Shown piece by piece: positions 19,191-29,418 of a stretch of DNA of 64,000 bases. The notes beneath the pieces were generated by a model. It saw only the letters and a list, made by a program, of their open reading frames with translations, had not been told where the DNA came from and searched no databases. The stretch is from Paramagnetospirillum kuznetsovii (GTDB lineage Bacteria > Pseudomonadota > Alphaproteobacteria > Rhodospirillales > Magnetospirillaceae). Location: NCBI RefSeq assembly GCF_003284725.1, contig NZ_PGTO01000008.1:87260-151259 (forward strand). Reading direction: 5' to 3'. A program made the translations under genes and the position numbers. The number at the start of each line of letters is the position of its first letter. Position 1 is the first letter of the stretch.

Positions 19191-20354
19191 ATGACCACCG
19201 AGGCCCCATTGTCACAGAGCCACGCCGCCACCGGCGACCCCATCCGGGTCATGCTGGTCGATGATTCCGCGGTTGTGCGCGGGCTGGTGACCCGCATCCT
19301 GGATGCCGAACAAGGCATCCAGATCGTCGCCTCGGTTGGGAACGGCCAGATGGCCTTGGCCGCCCTGGACCGCAACGAAATCGACGTGGTCATCCTCGAT
19401 ATCGAAATGCCGATCATGGACGGCATGACGGCGCTGCCGAAACTGCTCCAGGCCGATCCCGGCCTGAAGATCATCATGCAGTCCACCTTGACCATGAAGG
19501 GCGCCGATATTTCCCTGCGCGCCCTGGAAATGGGCGCGGCGGACTATATCCCGAAGCCGACCGCGACCAAGGATTTGGCGGGCGGAGCAGATTTCAAGGC
19601 TGAACTGGTCGGCAAGATCCGGGCATTGGGTCAGGCCCGTCACCGCTCGCCCAACCGCCTGCCGCGCCCGGCCGGTGCGCCGCCGCTGACGCCGCGTCCG
19701 CTGGCGCCGCTTCCTCCCGCCAGGGTGGCCATCCACCCGCCGGGGCCGTTGAACCTGCGAAACCACCCGGCGGAACACCCCGATGTCATCGCCATCGGTT
19801 CTTCCACCGGCGGCCCGCAGGCGCTGTTTACCCTGCTGGGCGCCATGCGGACGGGCACGGTTACCCAACCCATTCTGATCACCCAGCACATGCCCGCCAC
19901 CTTCACCACCATCCTGGGCGAACACATCAGCCGCGTGTCCGGCTGGGACGCCAAGGAAGGCGTCGATGGCGAGGTCATTCGGGGCGGCCGTGTCTATATC
20001 GCGCCCGGCGACTTTCACATGGTGGTGGAGGTCAAGGGCACCGACAAAATTATTAGGCTTAACAAGAATCCGCCGGAAAATTTTTGTCGGCCTGCCGTCG
20101 ACCCCATGCTGCGCAGCATTTGTGCCGCCTATGGCAAGCGGGTCGTCGCCTGCATTCTGACGGGAATGGGGTCCGATGGACTTAAGGGGGGACAGGCTGT
20201 GGTGGCATCCGGCGGAACGGTTATTGCCCAGGATGAGGGCACCTCGGTTGTGTGGGGCATGCCGGGAGCAGTGGCGACGGCGGGCATTTGCTCGGCTGTC
20301 TTGCCGCTGCCTGAAATTGCTCCGTGGATCATGAAGCTGGCGACGAGGCGCTAA
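19191..20354 (+). CDS. cheB: Chemotaxis response regulator protein-glutamate methylesterase CheB
   Basis: The 387-residue protein has an N-terminal receiver (about 18-140) with VMLVDDSAVVRG and DIEMPIMDGMTALPKL. A proline-rich linker at about 150-190 leads to the methylesterase domain, with catalytic serine in AIGSSTGGPQAL, histidine in ITQHMPATFT and aspartate in TGMGSDGLKGG. It removes methyl groups from receptors, and receiver phosphorylation by CheA relieves inhibition. It lies between cheY and cheR, short gaps only. Confidence 0.96.
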   Translation: MTTEAPLSQSHAATGDPIRVMLVDDSAVVRGLVTRILDAEQGIQIVASVGNGQMALAALDRNEIDVVILDIEMPIMDGMTALPKLLQADPGLKIIMQSTLTMKGADISLRALEMGAADYIPKPTATKDLAGGADFKAELVGKIRALGQARHRSPNRLPRPAGAPPLTPRPLAPLPPARVAIHPPGPLNLRNHPAEHPDVIAIGSSTGGPQALFTLLGAMRTGTVTQPILITQHMPATFTTILGEHISRVSGWDAKEGVDGEVIRGGRVYIAPGDFHMVVEVKGTDKIIRLNKNPPENFCRPAVDPMLRSICAAYGKRVVACILTGMGSDGLKGGQAVVASGGTVIAQDEGTSVVWGMPGAVATAGICSAVLPLPEIAPWIMKLATRR

Positions 20355-20358
20355 TATC

Positions 20359-21174
20359 ATGCGGCCCGAAGATTTCGATTATGTCGCCAAGATGCTCAAG
20401 GACCGCTCTGGTCTGATCATTACCCGCGACAAGGCCTATCTGCTCGAAAGCCGTCTGACCCCGGTGGCGCGCAAGCGCGGCCTCAAGGGATTGGACGACT
20501 TGGTGTCCGGCCTGCGGACGGCGGGGGAAGACCTGCTGCGCGAAGTGACGGAGGCCATGACGACCAACGAGTCGTTCTTCTTCCGCGACATCAAGCCGTT
20601 CGACCAGTTCAAGGCGCTGGTGCTGCCGCACATGCTCGCCGCCCGCGGCGGCCCGAAGACGTTGCGCATCTGGTCGGCCGCCTCCTCCTCGGGACAAGAG
20701 GCCTATACCCTGGCCATGGTCCTGAAGGAAGAAGGTGCCAAGCTGGCCGGGTGGCGGATCGAGATCGTCGGCACCGATATTTCCACCGAGATGCTGGAAA
20801 AGGCCAAGGCGGGTCTGTATTCCCAGTTCGAGGTGCAACGCGGCCTGCCGATCCAACTGCTGGTGAAGTATTTCAAGAAGACCGCCGAGATGTGGCAGAT
20901 CGACCCGGCCATCCGCGCCATGGTGACCTTCCGCGAATACAACCTGTTGCATGACCTGAAGCCGCTGGGCAATTTCGACGTGGTGTTCTGTCGCAACGTG
21001 CTGATCTATTTCGACCAGCCCACCAAGACCCGCGTGCTGGAAAACGTCAGCCGGATCATGCCCGATGACGGCTTCCTTTATCTTGGCGGCGCCGAAACGG
21101 TGCTGGGCATCTCGGATAAGTTCAAGCCGGTTCCCGAACAGCGCGGCGTCTACGCCACCACACGGGCGAAGTAG
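20359..21174 (+). CDS. cheR: Chemotaxis protein methyltransferase CheR
   Basis: This 271-residue SAM-dependent enzyme methylates receptor glutamates. The N-terminal helical domain (about 1-75) includes the SRLTPVARKRGL block. The catalytic domain has RIWSAASSSGQEAYTLAM (SAM motif), EIVGTDISTEMLEKA and DVVFCRNVLIYFD. No TPR extension is present. It is the last gene of the che operon and converges on xseA with 15 bases between stops. Confidence 0.96.
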   Translation: MRPEDFDYVAKMLKDRSGLIITRDKAYLLESRLTPVARKRGLKGLDDLVSGLRTAGEDLLREVTEAMTTNESFFFRDIKPFDQFKALVLPHMLAARGGPKTLRIWSAASSSGQEAYTLAMVLKEEGAKLAGWRIEIVGTDISTEMLEKAKAGLYSQFEVQRGLPIQLLVKYFKKTAEMWQIDPAIRAMVTFREYNLLHDLKPLGNFDVVFCRNVLIYFDQPTKTRVLENVSRIMPDDGFLYLGGAETVLGISDKFKPVPEQRGVYATTRAK

Positions 21175-21189
21175 GCCCATCCCCATCCG

Positions 21190-22632
21190 TTACAGCAAAT
21201 TCCCCTGTCGCCCGTCGGGCGGCGGGGGTTTGCGCATTTTGGGCGCACTTGGCGAGGGCTTGCCCTGCATCACCGCCTGGACCACCCCATCGCTGAATTC
21301 CACCGCCACCACCGCCCCTGGCCTGGCCTCGGCGGCCGCGACCACCGGATGGCCGTGCTCGTCTCGGATGACGGCATAGCCGCGCTCCAGCACCTTGCGG
21401 TAGGAATAGCTCTCCAGCAGCTTTCCCGCGTTTTCCACCCGCAAGGCCCGGTCATCCAGCAGCCTTGGCATGGCTTCGCTCAGGCGCCGCGATAGCTGAT
21501 CCAATTGCAGAGCCTCGCGCTCCGCCAGGGCCTGCCCGGCGGCGCGGGCGGCGCGCAGCCCGTGGGCGAGGCGAGCCGACAGCCGGTCCAGCTCGATGCG
21601 GCGGCGCTCCACCAGATTGGGCAGCGCATTGTCCAGCCGCTCGCCCCGGTCATCCAGGCGCCGGGCGCAATCCTCGATCACCCGGCGGGGATGGGGAATG
21701 GCGCGGAAGGTCTGGGCCACACGGCCCTGGCGATCGGCCAGCCCGCGCATCATGGCGCCCACCAGACGGGCCTGCTGCTCGGCCAGACCGGCGATCAGCT
21801 CGGCGCGCACCGGCACCGCCTTCTCGGCGGCGGCGGTCGGCGTGGGGGCGCGCAGATCGGACGCGAAGTCGATCAGGGTGGTATCCGTCTCGTGACCCAC
21901 CGCCGAGATCAGCGGAATCTCGGATTCGGCGGCGGCGCGCACCACGACTTCCTCGTTGAAGGCCATCAGGTCTTCCAGCGAACCGCCGCCGCGCGCCACG
22001 ATCAGCACATCGGGGCGCGGCACCGCGCCGCCCGGGGCCAAGGCATTGAAGCCGCGAATGGCTGCCGCCACCTGGGCGGCGGCGCCCTCTCCCTGCACCG
22101 CCACCGGCCACAGCAGCACATGGCGAGGAAAGCGTTCGGCCAGCCGGTGGAGGATATCGCGGATCACCGCCCCGGTGGGCGAGGTCACCACGCCGATCAC
22201 GTCGGGCAGGAAAGGAATGGGACGCTTGCGCTCGGGGGCAAACAGGCCTTCGGCCATCAGCCGCTTCTTGCGGTCTTCCAGCAGCTTCAGCAGGGCGCCC
22301 TGCCCCGCAAGTTCCATGCGTTCCACCACCATCTGGTATTTGGAGCGCCCCGGATAGGTGGTCAGCCGCCCGGTGGCGATGACCTCCATGCCGTCTTCCG
22401 GATTGATGCCCAGACGGCTGGCCTGGCCGCGCCAGCACACGGCGTCCAGCACCGCCTCGGGATCCTTGAGGGCGAAATACATATGGCCGGAGGAATGGCG
22501 CTTGAAGCCCGAGATCTCGCCCCGCACGCGCACGAAGGAGAAGGTCTCCTCCACCGTCTTGCGCAAGGAGCCCGACAACTCGCTGACCGAGTATTCGGGA
22601 ATATTGGATCTGGGGGCTGGCTCGTCGGTCAT
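21190..22632 (-). CDS. xseA: Exodeoxyribonuclease VII large subunit
   Basis: The 480-residue product is the large subunit of ExoVII, which degrades single-stranded DNA from either end. The N-terminal OB fold is visible at about 12-110 (YSVSELSGSLRKTVEETFSFVRVRGEISG). The nuclease core has VVTSPTGAVIRDILHR, IVARGGGSLEDLMAFN and SAVGHETDTTLIDFASDLRAPTPTAAAE, followed by a long coiled-coil region. The small subunit xseB is not nearby. The last 20 residues are Pro/Lys-rich. Confidence 0.96.
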   Translation of the reverse strand: MTDEPAPRSNIPEYSVSELSGSLRKTVEETFSFVRVRGEISGFKRHSSGHMYFALKDPEAVLDAVCWRGQASRLGINPEDGMEVIATGRLTTYPGRSKYQMVVERMELAGQGALLKLLEDRKKRLMAEGLFAPERKRPIPFLPDVIGVVTSPTGAVIRDILHRLAERFPRHVLLWPVAVQGEGAAAQVAAAIRGFNALAPGGAVPRPDVLIVARGGGSLEDLMAFNEEVVVRAAAESEIPLISAVGHETDTTLIDFASDLRAPTPTAAAEKAVPVRAELIAGLAEQQARLVGAMMRGLADRQGRVAQTFRAIPHPRRVIEDCARRLDDRGERLDNALPNLVERRRIELDRLSARLAHGLRAARAAGQALAEREALQLDQLSRRLSEAMPRLLDDRALRVENAGKLLESYSYRKVLERGYAVIRDEHGHPVVAAAEARPGAVVAVEFSDGVVQAVMQGKPSPSAPKMRKPPPPDGRQGNLL

Positions 22633-22717
22633 GGGGGGATGATGGCCCGTGGCGGGCCGATTTGCAAACGGGGACGGAAGTGCTAAAACCCGGCCACGGT
22701 TTCAAGGGAGTCTGGCG

Positions 22718-23995
22718 ATGAAAGTCCTGGTGGTCGGTTCGGGCGGGCGTGAGCATGCCCTGTGCTGGAAGCTGAAGCAGTCCCCCCTGCTCGCCAAACT
22801 GTGGTGCGCGCCGGGCAATGCCGGGATCGCCGCCGTCGCCGACTGCGTCGCCATCGGGGCCGAGAAGGTGGACGAGCTGGTCGCCTTCGCCAAAGCCAAT
22901 GCCGTCGATCTGGTGGTGATAGGCCCGGAAGCGCCGCTGGTGCTGGGCCTTGCCGACACGTGCCGCGCCGAGGGCATCAAGGTATTCGGCCCCTCGGCCG
23001 CCGCCGCCGAGCTGGAGGGCTCCAAGGGCTTCATGAAGGACATGGCGTCCAAGGCGGGCGTGCCCACCGCGTGGTACGGCCGCTTCACCGACATGGAGGC
23101 CGCCAAGAGCTTCATCCGCGCCAAGGGCGCTCCCATCGTGGTCAAGACCGATGGGCTGGCCGCGGGCAAGGGCGTGGTGGTGGCCATGAGCCTGGACGAG
23201 GCCCTGGCCGCCGTCGACATGATGATGGGCGACAAAGTGTTCGGGACCGCAGGCGACGAACTGGTGATCGAGGAATTCCTTGACGGCGAGGAGTGCAGCT
23301 TCTTCGCGCTCTGCGACGGCGCCACCGCTCTCCCCCTGGTGGCCGCCCAGGACCACAAGCGGGTGGGCGACGGCGATACCGGCCCCAATACCGGCGGCAT
23401 GGGCGCCTATTCCCCCGCCCCGGTGGTCACGCCGGAAATCCAGGCAGAAATCATGCGCACATCCATCCTGCCGCTGGTCAAGGCGATGGCTGATGCGGGC
23501 AAGCCCTATACCGGCGTCCTGTTCGCCGGAATCATGGTGACGGCGTCAGGGCCGAAGCTGCTGGAATACAATGTCCGTTTCGGCGACCCCGAATGCCAGG
23601 TGTTGATGGCGCGCCTGAAATCCGATCTGCTGCCGGTGTTGCTGGCCGGGGCCGAGGGCAAGCTGGACGGCATCCATCTGGACTGGCACGACGACCCCGC
23701 CCTGGTGGTGGTCATGGCGGCCAAGGGCTATCCCGGCGCCTATGACAAGAACACCGTCATCGGCGGATTGGATGCGGCGGGCGCGGTCGAGGGCGTCACC
23801 GTGTTCCATGCCGGAACCGCCCTGAAGGACGGCAAGGTCGTCGCCACCGGCGGCCGCGTGCTGGGCGTCACCGCGACGGCCAAGACGGTCAGCGAGGCGC
23901 GCGAGCGGGCCTATCAGGCGGTGGACAAGCTGGACTGGCCGCAAGGCTTCTGCCGCCGCGACATCGCGTGGCGGGCGCTTGAACGCGGGAAATAA
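22718..23995 (+). CDS. purD: Phosphoribosylamine-glycine ligase
   Basis: PurD joins glycine to phosphoribosylamine, the second step of purine synthesis. From ATG 22718, with GGGAG upstream, it is 425 residues. It has the N-terminal [14 protein letters not shown], the ATP-grasp segment [21 protein letters not shown], and the blocks [14 protein letters not shown] and [17 protein letters not shown]. It diverges from xseA (86 bases between starts) and abuts queD tail to tail with no gap. Confidence 0.97.
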   Translation: MKVLVVGSGGREHALCWKLKQSPLLAKLWCAPGNAGIAAVADCVAIGAEKVDELVAFAKANAVDLVVIGPEAPLVLGLADTCRAEGIKVFGPSAAAAELEGSKGFMKDMASKAGVPTAWYGRFTDMEAAKSFIRAKGAPIVVKTDGLAAGKGVVVAMSLDEALAAVDMMMGDKVFGTAGDELVIEEFLDGEECSFFALCDGATALPLVAAQDHKRVGDGDTGPNTGGMGAYSPAPVVTPEIQAEIMRTSILPLVKAMADAGKPYTGVLFAGIMVTASGPKLLEYNVRFGDPECQVLMARLKSDLLPVLLAGAEGKLDGIHLDWHDDPALVVVMAAKGYPGAYDKNTVIGGLDAAGAVEGVTVFHAGTALKDGKVVATGGRVLGVTATAKTVSEARERAYQAVDKLDWPQGFCRRDIAWRALERGK

Positions 23996-24526
23996 TCACC
24001 CCGGCGCGTATTCGGCCATGCAGTTTGGCGTTTCCCAGACGCGGAGCGAGACCAGCCGGGCGCAGCCGTCGGAGCGGCTTTTCACCGGCTCGGCCAGCAG
24101 TCCGTACCAGTGCTTGGCGAGACATTCGGCGGTGGGCTGGAACGGCACCACGTAAAGCTTGGTCAGCATGCGGGTCTCGACGGTCAGCGCCGCGCCGCTT
24201 GCCGCGACCTTGCCCCTGATCTCGGCCAGCCAGGGATCGGCGTCGCGCCCCTGTGGCGCGAACAGCGACAGCAACTCGTCATCGGCGGAAGCCGCGATGA
24301 AGCCGTGATCGCAGGGCGCGTCGATCAGGCGCATCATCTCTTCCTTGAGGAAGCCGAAATCCACCACCATGTCGGTCTGTTCGCCGTCGGCATGCAGCTG
24401 CCGGGCCTCGCACTCGGCCTCGATGACATAGCGGTGGCCGTGCAGGTTCCGGCACTTGGAGCCGTGGGTCATGATGCGATGGCCGGCATCGATCTCGATG
24501 CGGCGGCTGACTCGAAAGGCGGGCAT
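23996..24526 (-). CDS. queD: 6-carboxy-5,6,7,8-tetrahydropterin synthase (QueD)
   Basis: QueD turns dihydroneopterin triphosphate into carboxy-tetrahydropterin on the route to preQ0 and queuosine. The 176-residue protein starts at ATG 24526, whose first base is the last base of the queE stop. Zinc and catalytic residues are visible: EIDAGHRIMTHGSKCRNLHGHRY (His, catalytic Cys, His-X-His). Further conserved parts are DMVVDFGFLKE, DHGF and PTAECLAKHWY. At about 176 residues it is longer than the 120-residue E. coli type, with an insert near 95-125. Confidence 0.93.
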   Translation of the reverse strand: MPAFRVSRRIEIDAGHRIMTHGSKCRNLHGHRYVIEAECEARQLHADGEQTDMVVDFGFLKEEMMRLIDAPCDHGFIAASADDELLSLFAPQGRDADPWLAEIRGKVAASGAALTVETRMLTKLYVVPFQPTAECLAKHWYGLLAEPVKSRSDGCARLVSLRVWETPNCMAEYAPG

Positions 24527-25143
24527 CAGGCGATTCCGATGATCTTGTGTGTCTGCAAACTGAGACGCCAGCGCGGATGAGTCAAGCAATGGCGGATGGC
24601 GGCCTGGGTATTGGCGTCCCGCTCCGGTCCGTCCATGGGCTGGAGCAGCAGATGGCTGAAGCCGAGATATTCGAATCCGGCCGGATCCAGGCCGGGCTGG
24701 GGGAAGACCAGCTTCAGCTCGTCGCCCTGGGTCACCACCAGTTGGGTTCCGGCCTTGGGGCTGACACAGACCCAGTCGATGCCGTCGGGCAGCGCCAGGG
24801 TGCCGTTGGTCTCGATGGCGACCCGGAACCCCCGGTCATGCAGGGCGTCCACCAGCACCTGATCCAGTTGCAGGGCGGGCTCGCCGCCGGTGATCACCAC
24901 CAATCGCGATCCTTGCCCCACCGGCCACAATCCCGCGACCCGCTCGGTCAGGGTCTCGGCGTCGGGGAATTTCTCGCCGCCGACGAAATCCGTGTCGCAA
25001 AAGCGGCAGGCCGCCGTGGCGCGATCCTCCTCGCGGCCGTTCCACAGATTGCAGGCGGCGAAGCGCAGGAACACGGCGGCGCAACCGGCCTGGGCGCCCT
25101 CGCCTTGCAGCGTCAGGAAGACTTCCTTGACCGTGTAGGGCAT
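24526..25143 (-). CDS. queE: 7-carboxy-7-deazaguanine synthase (radical SAM, QueE)
   Basis: QueE is the radical SAM enzyme that contracts carboxytetrahydropterin to carboxydeazaguanine. It is 205 residues. The cluster-binding cysteines are in CNLWNGREEDRATAACRFCD, which is Cys-X14-Cys-X2-Cys and not the canonical Cys-X3-Cys-X2-Cys. I recall this spacing from the Burkholderia-type QueE, so activity is expected. VVITGGEPALQLD is the SAM glycine-rich motif and AIETNGTLALP follows. It overlaps queD (TGATG) and the upstream small gene (TGATG). Confidence 0.94.
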   Translation of the reverse strand: MPYTVKEVFLTLQGEGAQAGCAAVFLRFAACNLWNGREEDRATAACRFCDTDFVGGEKFPDAETLTERVAGLWPVGQGSRLVVITGGEPALQLDQVLVDALHDRGFRVAIETNGTLALPDGIDWVCVSPKAGTQLVVTQGDELKLVFPQPGLDPAGFEYLGFSHLLLQPMDGPERDANTQAAIRHCLTHPRWRLSLQTHKIIGIA

Positions 25144-25484
25144 CAGTGGTCGGAACCGTGAAGAATCTGATCGGCGATGCCAGTATCATAGGCGATCCCG
25201 GCGGCGGTCAAGGTCACGGCCACCGGAAAGCTGGCCTTGATCAGGCCCTTGCGTTCCAGCACCGTCCATACCGCCTGGTTGGTCAGCCCGCTGGCGTCCT
25301 TGGACAGCGCCACCTTATGGCCCACATGAAAGTGATTGCCGTGGGGATGGGGCAGTTGGCTGAGAAACACATCGCCGCTGTCCAGCGGGCTTGAGGATTC
25401 GGGATGGCGCGCCAATTCCTGGAACAGGACCAGCGTCTTCATCTGGAGGGGATTGAGCTTGAGCGGATTGTGCTTGGGGGGCAT
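25143..25484 (-). CDS. Conserved hypothetical protein in the queE-queD operon
   Basis: This 113-residue protein has no signal or membrane segment. It shows [20 protein letters not shown] near the start, then a histidine-rich stretch [20 protein letters not shown], and ends [20 protein letters not shown]. The helical ends could form a winged-helix-like fold, but this is a guess. I recognise it only as a conserved protein of related alphaproteobacteria. Its stop overlaps the queE start, so it is translated together with queE and queD. Confidence 0.75.
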   Translation of the reverse strand: MPPKHNPLKLNPLQMKTLVLFQELARHPESSSPLDSGDVFLSQLPHPHGNHFHVGHKVALSKDASGLTNQAVWTVLERKGLIKASFPVAVTLTAAGIAYDTGIADQILHGSDH

Positions 25485-25612
25485 GGGTGTCTCGGCGCCA
25501 TGGACGTGAACGGGGCGGCATCATGGCACCAGCCTCGCCGCAAATCCAATGTCTCGAATCCACAGTGGCCGCAATCGGGCATGTCCCATATTATGTATAC
25601 GGGATTGGTCGT

Positions 25613-25630
25613 GGAGGGGGGGGGGCCATG
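25613..25630 (+). promoter_or_regulatory. Shine-Dalgarno followed by a ten-G tract before the GGDEF-EAL start
   Basis: GGAGG at 25613-25617 merges into an unbroken run of ten G (25616-25625), then CC and ATG at 25628. Any gain or loss of G would change the distance between ribosome site and start codon. Confidence 0.7.
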
Positions 25631-28072
25631 CACGGTGAAGCGGAGGCTGGCGACGATCCGGCGCAGACCCTCCGGGCGATCATCGACAATGCCCTCGACG
25701 CCATCTGCCTTCACCGCAACGGCCGCTATGTCCTGGTCAATCCAGCCTATCTGCGGATGTTTGGCTATTCCTCGGCGGCCCAGCTGGCCGAACTCAGCGT
25801 TCTCGACACCATCGCCCCGGACTTCCGCGCCGAAGTCCGCGAACGCGTCCAGCGCCGCAATCGGCGCGAGGTGGTGGAGGCCGAATACGTCACCCGCGGC
25901 ATCCGCCAGGACGGCGCCGTCTTCGAGATGGAAATTCACGCCAATTGCTACGAGATGAACGGCGAGACCTTCACCCTGGCCATCATTCGCGACGTGACCA
26001 AGACCCGGCAAGCCGAGGTGGATCTGCGGGAGAGTGAAGGCCGCATGCGCAGCCTGTTCGAATCCTCGCCCGACCCGGCCTGGATCATCGAAGGCAACCG
26101 CTTCATCGAATGCAACAACGCGGCGGTCAGGTTCCTGGGCTATTCCTCCAAGACGGAACTGACCGACATTCATCCCTCCAAGCTGTCGCCCGAATTCCAG
26201 CCTGACGGCCAGACCTCGTTCGCCAAGGCGGAGAAGATGATGCAGACCGCCATGGACAAGGGCATCCACCGCTTCGAATGGGTCCACACCCGCGCCGATT
26301 CCAGCGAATTCCTGGCCGAGGTCACCCTGTCGGCCATCACCCTGCAGGGCTGCCCGGCCATTTACTGCACCTGGCGCGACATCACCGAGCGCAAGCAGGC
26401 GGAAGCCGAGATGCAACTGGCCGCCAGCGTCTTCCACACCACCCAGGAAGGCATCCTGATCACCGACGGCAACGGCATCATCCTGTCGGTCAATCCCGCC
26501 TTCACCGAGATTACCGGCTATGCGGCGGACGAGGCCGTCGGCAAGACCCCGCGCCTGCTGAAATCCCATCACCACGACAAGCAGTTCTATGCCGAGCTGT
26601 GGCGTAGTCTCGTCTCCACCGGCGGCTGGCAGGGCGAATTGTGGAACCGGCGCAAATCCGGCGAGGCCTATCTGGAATGGCTGACCATTTCGGCCATCCG
26701 CGGCGACGATGGCCGCTACAACCGCTTCGTCTCGGTGTTCACCGACGTCACCGAGCTGCGCCGCAAGGATGAGCAGATCCGCCATCAGGCCTATCATGAC
26801 GCCCTGACCGGACTGCCCAACCGCGCCTTGCTGGGCGATCGCCTGGAACACGCCATCGAGATCGCCCAGCGCGAAGGCCGCCAAGTGGCCGTCCTGTTCC
26901 TCGATCTCGACCGCTTCAAGGTGGTCAACGACAGCCTGGGCCACCAGGAAGGCGACAAGCTGCTGCAATCCACCGCCTTGCGCATTCAGGACGCGGTGCG
27001 CCGCAGCGATACGGTGGGCCGCCTGGGCGGCGACGAATTCATCGTCATCCTGAGCGACTTCGAAGACACCACCGAAGTGGCCCAAGTGGCCGAAAAGATC
27101 ATCACCAGCCTGTCCCTGCCCCATGACCTGGCCGGTCATGCCGTCCATTCCAGCACCAGTATCGGCATCGCCGTCTTTCCCCAGGACGCCCGGGATTCCA
27201 ATGGACTGCTGATGAATGCCGACGTCGCCATGTACCAGGCCAAAGCGGCGGGGCGCGGCACCTATCGCTTCTTCGATCCCTCCATGACCCAGCGCGCCGT
27301 GGAGCGCCTGGAAATGGAAGCCAGCCTGCGCCGCGCCATGGAGAACGGCGAATTCCAACTGTTCTACCAGCCCAAGATTCATGTGCCGACCGGCGAGGTC
27401 TGCGGCGCCGAGGCCCTGATCCGCTGGCGCAAGCCGGACGGAACGCTGGTCTCGCCGGGTGACTTCATCCCGGTGGCGGAGGAAACCGGGCTGATCGTTC
27501 CCATCGGTTATTGGGTGATGGAAGAGGCCTGCCGCCAGGTCGCCCAATGGCGCCAGGCGGGACTGCCCCCCATTACGGTATCCGTCAACCTGTCGGTGCG
27601 GCAGTTCCGCGACCTCGACCTGGTGGATCGCGTCCAGGCCATTCTGAACCAAGCCGGGATTCCCGGCACCGCCATCGAGGTGGAACTGACCGAATCCGCC
27701 GTGATGGAAAGCCCGGAAAAGGCCATCATCACCCTGCGGCAGATCCGCGATCTGGGGTTGCGGGTTTCGGTGGACGATTTCGGCACCGGCTATTCCAGCC
27801 TCGCCTATCTCAAGCGCTTTCCCATCAGCACCATCAAGATCGACCGTTCCTTCGTGTCCGATCTCGGCACCGACCCGGAAGACGCCGCCATCGTCCAGAC
27901 CATCATCGGCCTGGCCCGCACCCTGAAGCTGGACGTGGTGGCCGAGGGGGTCGAGACCGACACCCAACTGGCCTTCCTGAGCGAAATGGGATGTGCCGTG
28001 GTTCAGGGCTTCTATTACAGCCGCCCGGTGCCGCCCGAGGATTTCGCCGAGCGGCTAGCGAAGCGGAGGTGA
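25628..28072 (+). CDS. PAS-PAS-PAS-GGDEF-EAL cyclic-di-GMP signalling protein
   Basis: From ATG 25628 the product is 814 residues. Three PAS domains lie at about 12-130, 140-260 and 270-390 (for example [28 protein letters not shown] and [14 protein letters not shown]). The GGDEF domain spans about 395-560 with an intact [11 protein letters not shown], and the product-inhibition motif RRSD sits five residues before it. The EAL domain spans about 575-810 with CGAEALIRW, the substrate loop [14 protein letters not shown] and IKIDRSF. Both catalytic halves look intact, so it may make or degrade c-di-GMP. No membrane segment is seen. Its 3' end overlaps rsmE by 18 bases, convergent. Confidence 0.94.
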   Translation: MHGEAEAGDDPAQTLRAIIDNALDAICLHRNGRYVLVNPAYLRMFGYSSAAQLAELSVLDTIAPDFRAEVRERVQRRNRREVVEAEYVTRGIRQDGAVFEMEIHANCYEMNGETFTLAIIRDVTKTRQAEVDLRESEGRMRSLFESSPDPAWIIEGNRFIECNNAAVRFLGYSSKTELTDIHPSKLSPEFQPDGQTSFAKAEKMMQTAMDKGIHRFEWVHTRADSSEFLAEVTLSAITLQGCPAIYCTWRDITERKQAEAEMQLAASVFHTTQEGILITDGNGIILSVNPAFTEITGYAADEAVGKTPRLLKSHHHDKQFYAELWRSLVSTGGWQGELWNRRKSGEAYLEWLTISAIRGDDGRYNRFVSVFTDVTELRRKDEQIRHQAYHDALTGLPNRALLGDRLEHAIEIAQREGRQVAVLFLDLDRFKVVNDSLGHQEGDKLLQSTALRIQDAVRRSDTVGRLGGDEFIVILSDFEDTTEVAQVAEKIITSLSLPHDLAGHAVHSSTSIGIAVFPQDARDSNGLLMNADVAMYQAKAAGRGTYRFFDPSMTQRAVERLEMEASLRRAMENGEFQLFYQPKIHVPTGEVCGAEALIRWRKPDGTLVSPGDFIPVAEETGLIVPIGYWVMEEACRQVAQWRQAGLPPITVSVNLSVRQFRDLDLVDRVQAILNQAGIPGTAIEVELTESAVMESPEKAIITLRQIRDLGLRVSVDDFGTGYSSLAYLKRFPISTIKIDRSFVSDLGTDPEDAAIVQTIIGLARTLKLDVVAEGVETDTQLAFLSEMGCAVVQGFYYSRPVPPEDFAERLAKRR

Positions 28073-28798
28073 GCGGCCGTCGCCCACCACGGCCTGCCAG
28101 ATGGCCAGGGCGGCGATGGCGGCGGTCTCCGCCCGCAGGATGCGCGGCCCCAGCCCCACCGGCCGCACGAAGGGCTTGGACAGCAACAGCCGACGCTCGT
28201 CGGGATCGAAGCCGCCTTCCGGCCCCACCAGCAACGCCGCCGGACCGACCGCCGCCGCCTCGGCCAACGGCATGCCGCCGCCCGCCTCGTCCAGGAACAG
28301 CAGGACGCGACCGTCGGGCCATGCCGCCAGGATCCTGTCCAGCGGCGCGGGCTCTTCCAGGCGCGGCACCGTCAGACGTTCGCATTGCTCGGACGCCTCG
28401 ATCAGATGGGCGCGCAGGCGCTCCACATTGACGCGGCCGGAATTGGTGCGCCGGGTGAACACCGGCCACAGTAGCGACACGCCCAGTTCCGCCGATTTCT
28501 CCACCACCAGATCGGTGCGGTCCTTCTTGAGCGGCGCGCTCAGCAGCCACAGATCGGGCTCGGGCGCCTGCGGCCGGGTCTGGCGCAACGGCACCAGGGC
28601 GGCGCCCGCCTTGGCGAGGCCGTCGATACGTGCCGCCCATTCGCCGTCCCTGCCGTTGAACAGCAAGGCGGTCTCGCCCAGCGCGGCCCGCATCACCGAG
28701 GCCACATAGTGAGTCTGGTCGCGATCCAAGGCCACCGCCACCCCCTCGGCGAGGGGATGCGGCACGAACAGGCGCAGGCGGGGACGGGATTCGGTCAT
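28055..28798 (-). CDS. rsmE: 16S rRNA (uracil-1498-N3)-methyltransferase
   Basis: The 247-residue SPOUT methyltransferase starts at ATG 28798. It has an N-terminal PUA-like part ([30 protein letters not shown]) and the C-terminal trefoil knot with [17 protein letters not shown] and [18 protein letters not shown]. It modifies U1498 of the decoding site. The last 18 bases are shared with the convergent GGDEF-EAL gene. Confidence 0.95.
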   Translation of the reverse strand: MTESRPRLRLFVPHPLAEGVAVALDRDQTHYVASVMRAALGETALLFNGRDGEWAARIDGLAKAGAALVPLRQTRPQAPEPDLWLLSAPLKKDRTDLVVEKSAELGVSLLWPVFTRRTNSGRVNVERLRAHLIEASEQCERLTVPRLEEPAPLDRILAAWPDGRVLLFLDEAGGGMPLAEAAAVGPAALLVGPEGGFDPDERRLLLSKPFVRPVGLGPRILRAETAAIAALAIWQAVVGDGRSPPLR

Positions 28799-28899
28799 GA
28801 AAAGGTTCTACCGCGAGTGCCGTTCATGGGGAAGCGTGCTTGACGCTCGGGTCGCCCCGGCCTATGTCGGAGGGTGATATTTCCTTCAGGGTTTGCGCC

Positions 28900-29418
28900 A
28901 TGGCCGTCCTTCCGATTCTGACCGCTCCCAATCCCATCCTCAAGACCAAGGCCAAGCGGGTCGAGACGGTGGACGACCGCGTCCGCGCCCTGATGAGCGA
29001 CATGATGGAGACCATGTACAAAGCGCCGGGCATCGGTCTGGCGGCGCCGCAGATCGGGGTGCTGGAACGGGTGATCGTCATGGACACCGGCAAGACCGAG
29101 GAGACCCGCAACCCCATCCGCATGGCCAATCCCGAGATCGTCTGGGCTTCGGATGAGGACCGTACCTACGAGGAAGGCTGCCTGTCTGTGCCCGAGCATT
29201 ATTCCAACGTGGTGCGCCCGGCCGAGGTCAAGGTGCGCTATCTCGACGAGAGCGGCGCCCAGAAGGAAATCCACGCCACCGAGTTGCTGGCCACCGTGAT
29301 CCAGCACGAGATGGACCACCTGGACGGCATCTTGTTCATCGACCACATCTCGTCGCTCAAGCGCAACATGATCCTGCGCAAGCTGTTGAAGATGCGCAAG
29401 GAGGCGGAATCCGCATGA
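28900..29418 (+). CDS. def: Peptide deformylase
   Basis: This 172-residue metalloprotease removes the formyl group from new proteins. All three motifs are intact: [20 protein letters not shown] (metal-binding cysteine) and [14 protein letters not shown] (HEXXH). The start is ATG 28900, where homology begins ([13 protein letters not shown]). The stop overlaps fmt (ATGA), giving the classic def-fmt pair. Confidence 0.97.
   Translation: MAVLPILTAPNPILKTKAKRVETVDDRVRALMSDMMETMYKAPGIGLAAPQIGVLERVIVMDTGKTEETRNPIRMANPEIVWASDEDRTYEEGCLSVPEHYSNVVRPAEVKVRYLDESGAQKEIHATELLATVIQHEMDHLDGILFIDHISSLKRNMILRKLLKMRKEAESA

Noticed and set aside
24530..25128. QueE as inactive because of the non-canonical cysteine spacing
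   Set aside because: The C-X14-C-X2-C arrangement is known from other QueE enzymes, and the remaining motifs are intact.
25439..27967. An 842-codon minus-strand frame opposite the GGDEF-EAL gene
   Set aside because: Antisense shadow; the plus-strand protein has intact GGDEF and EAL motifs.
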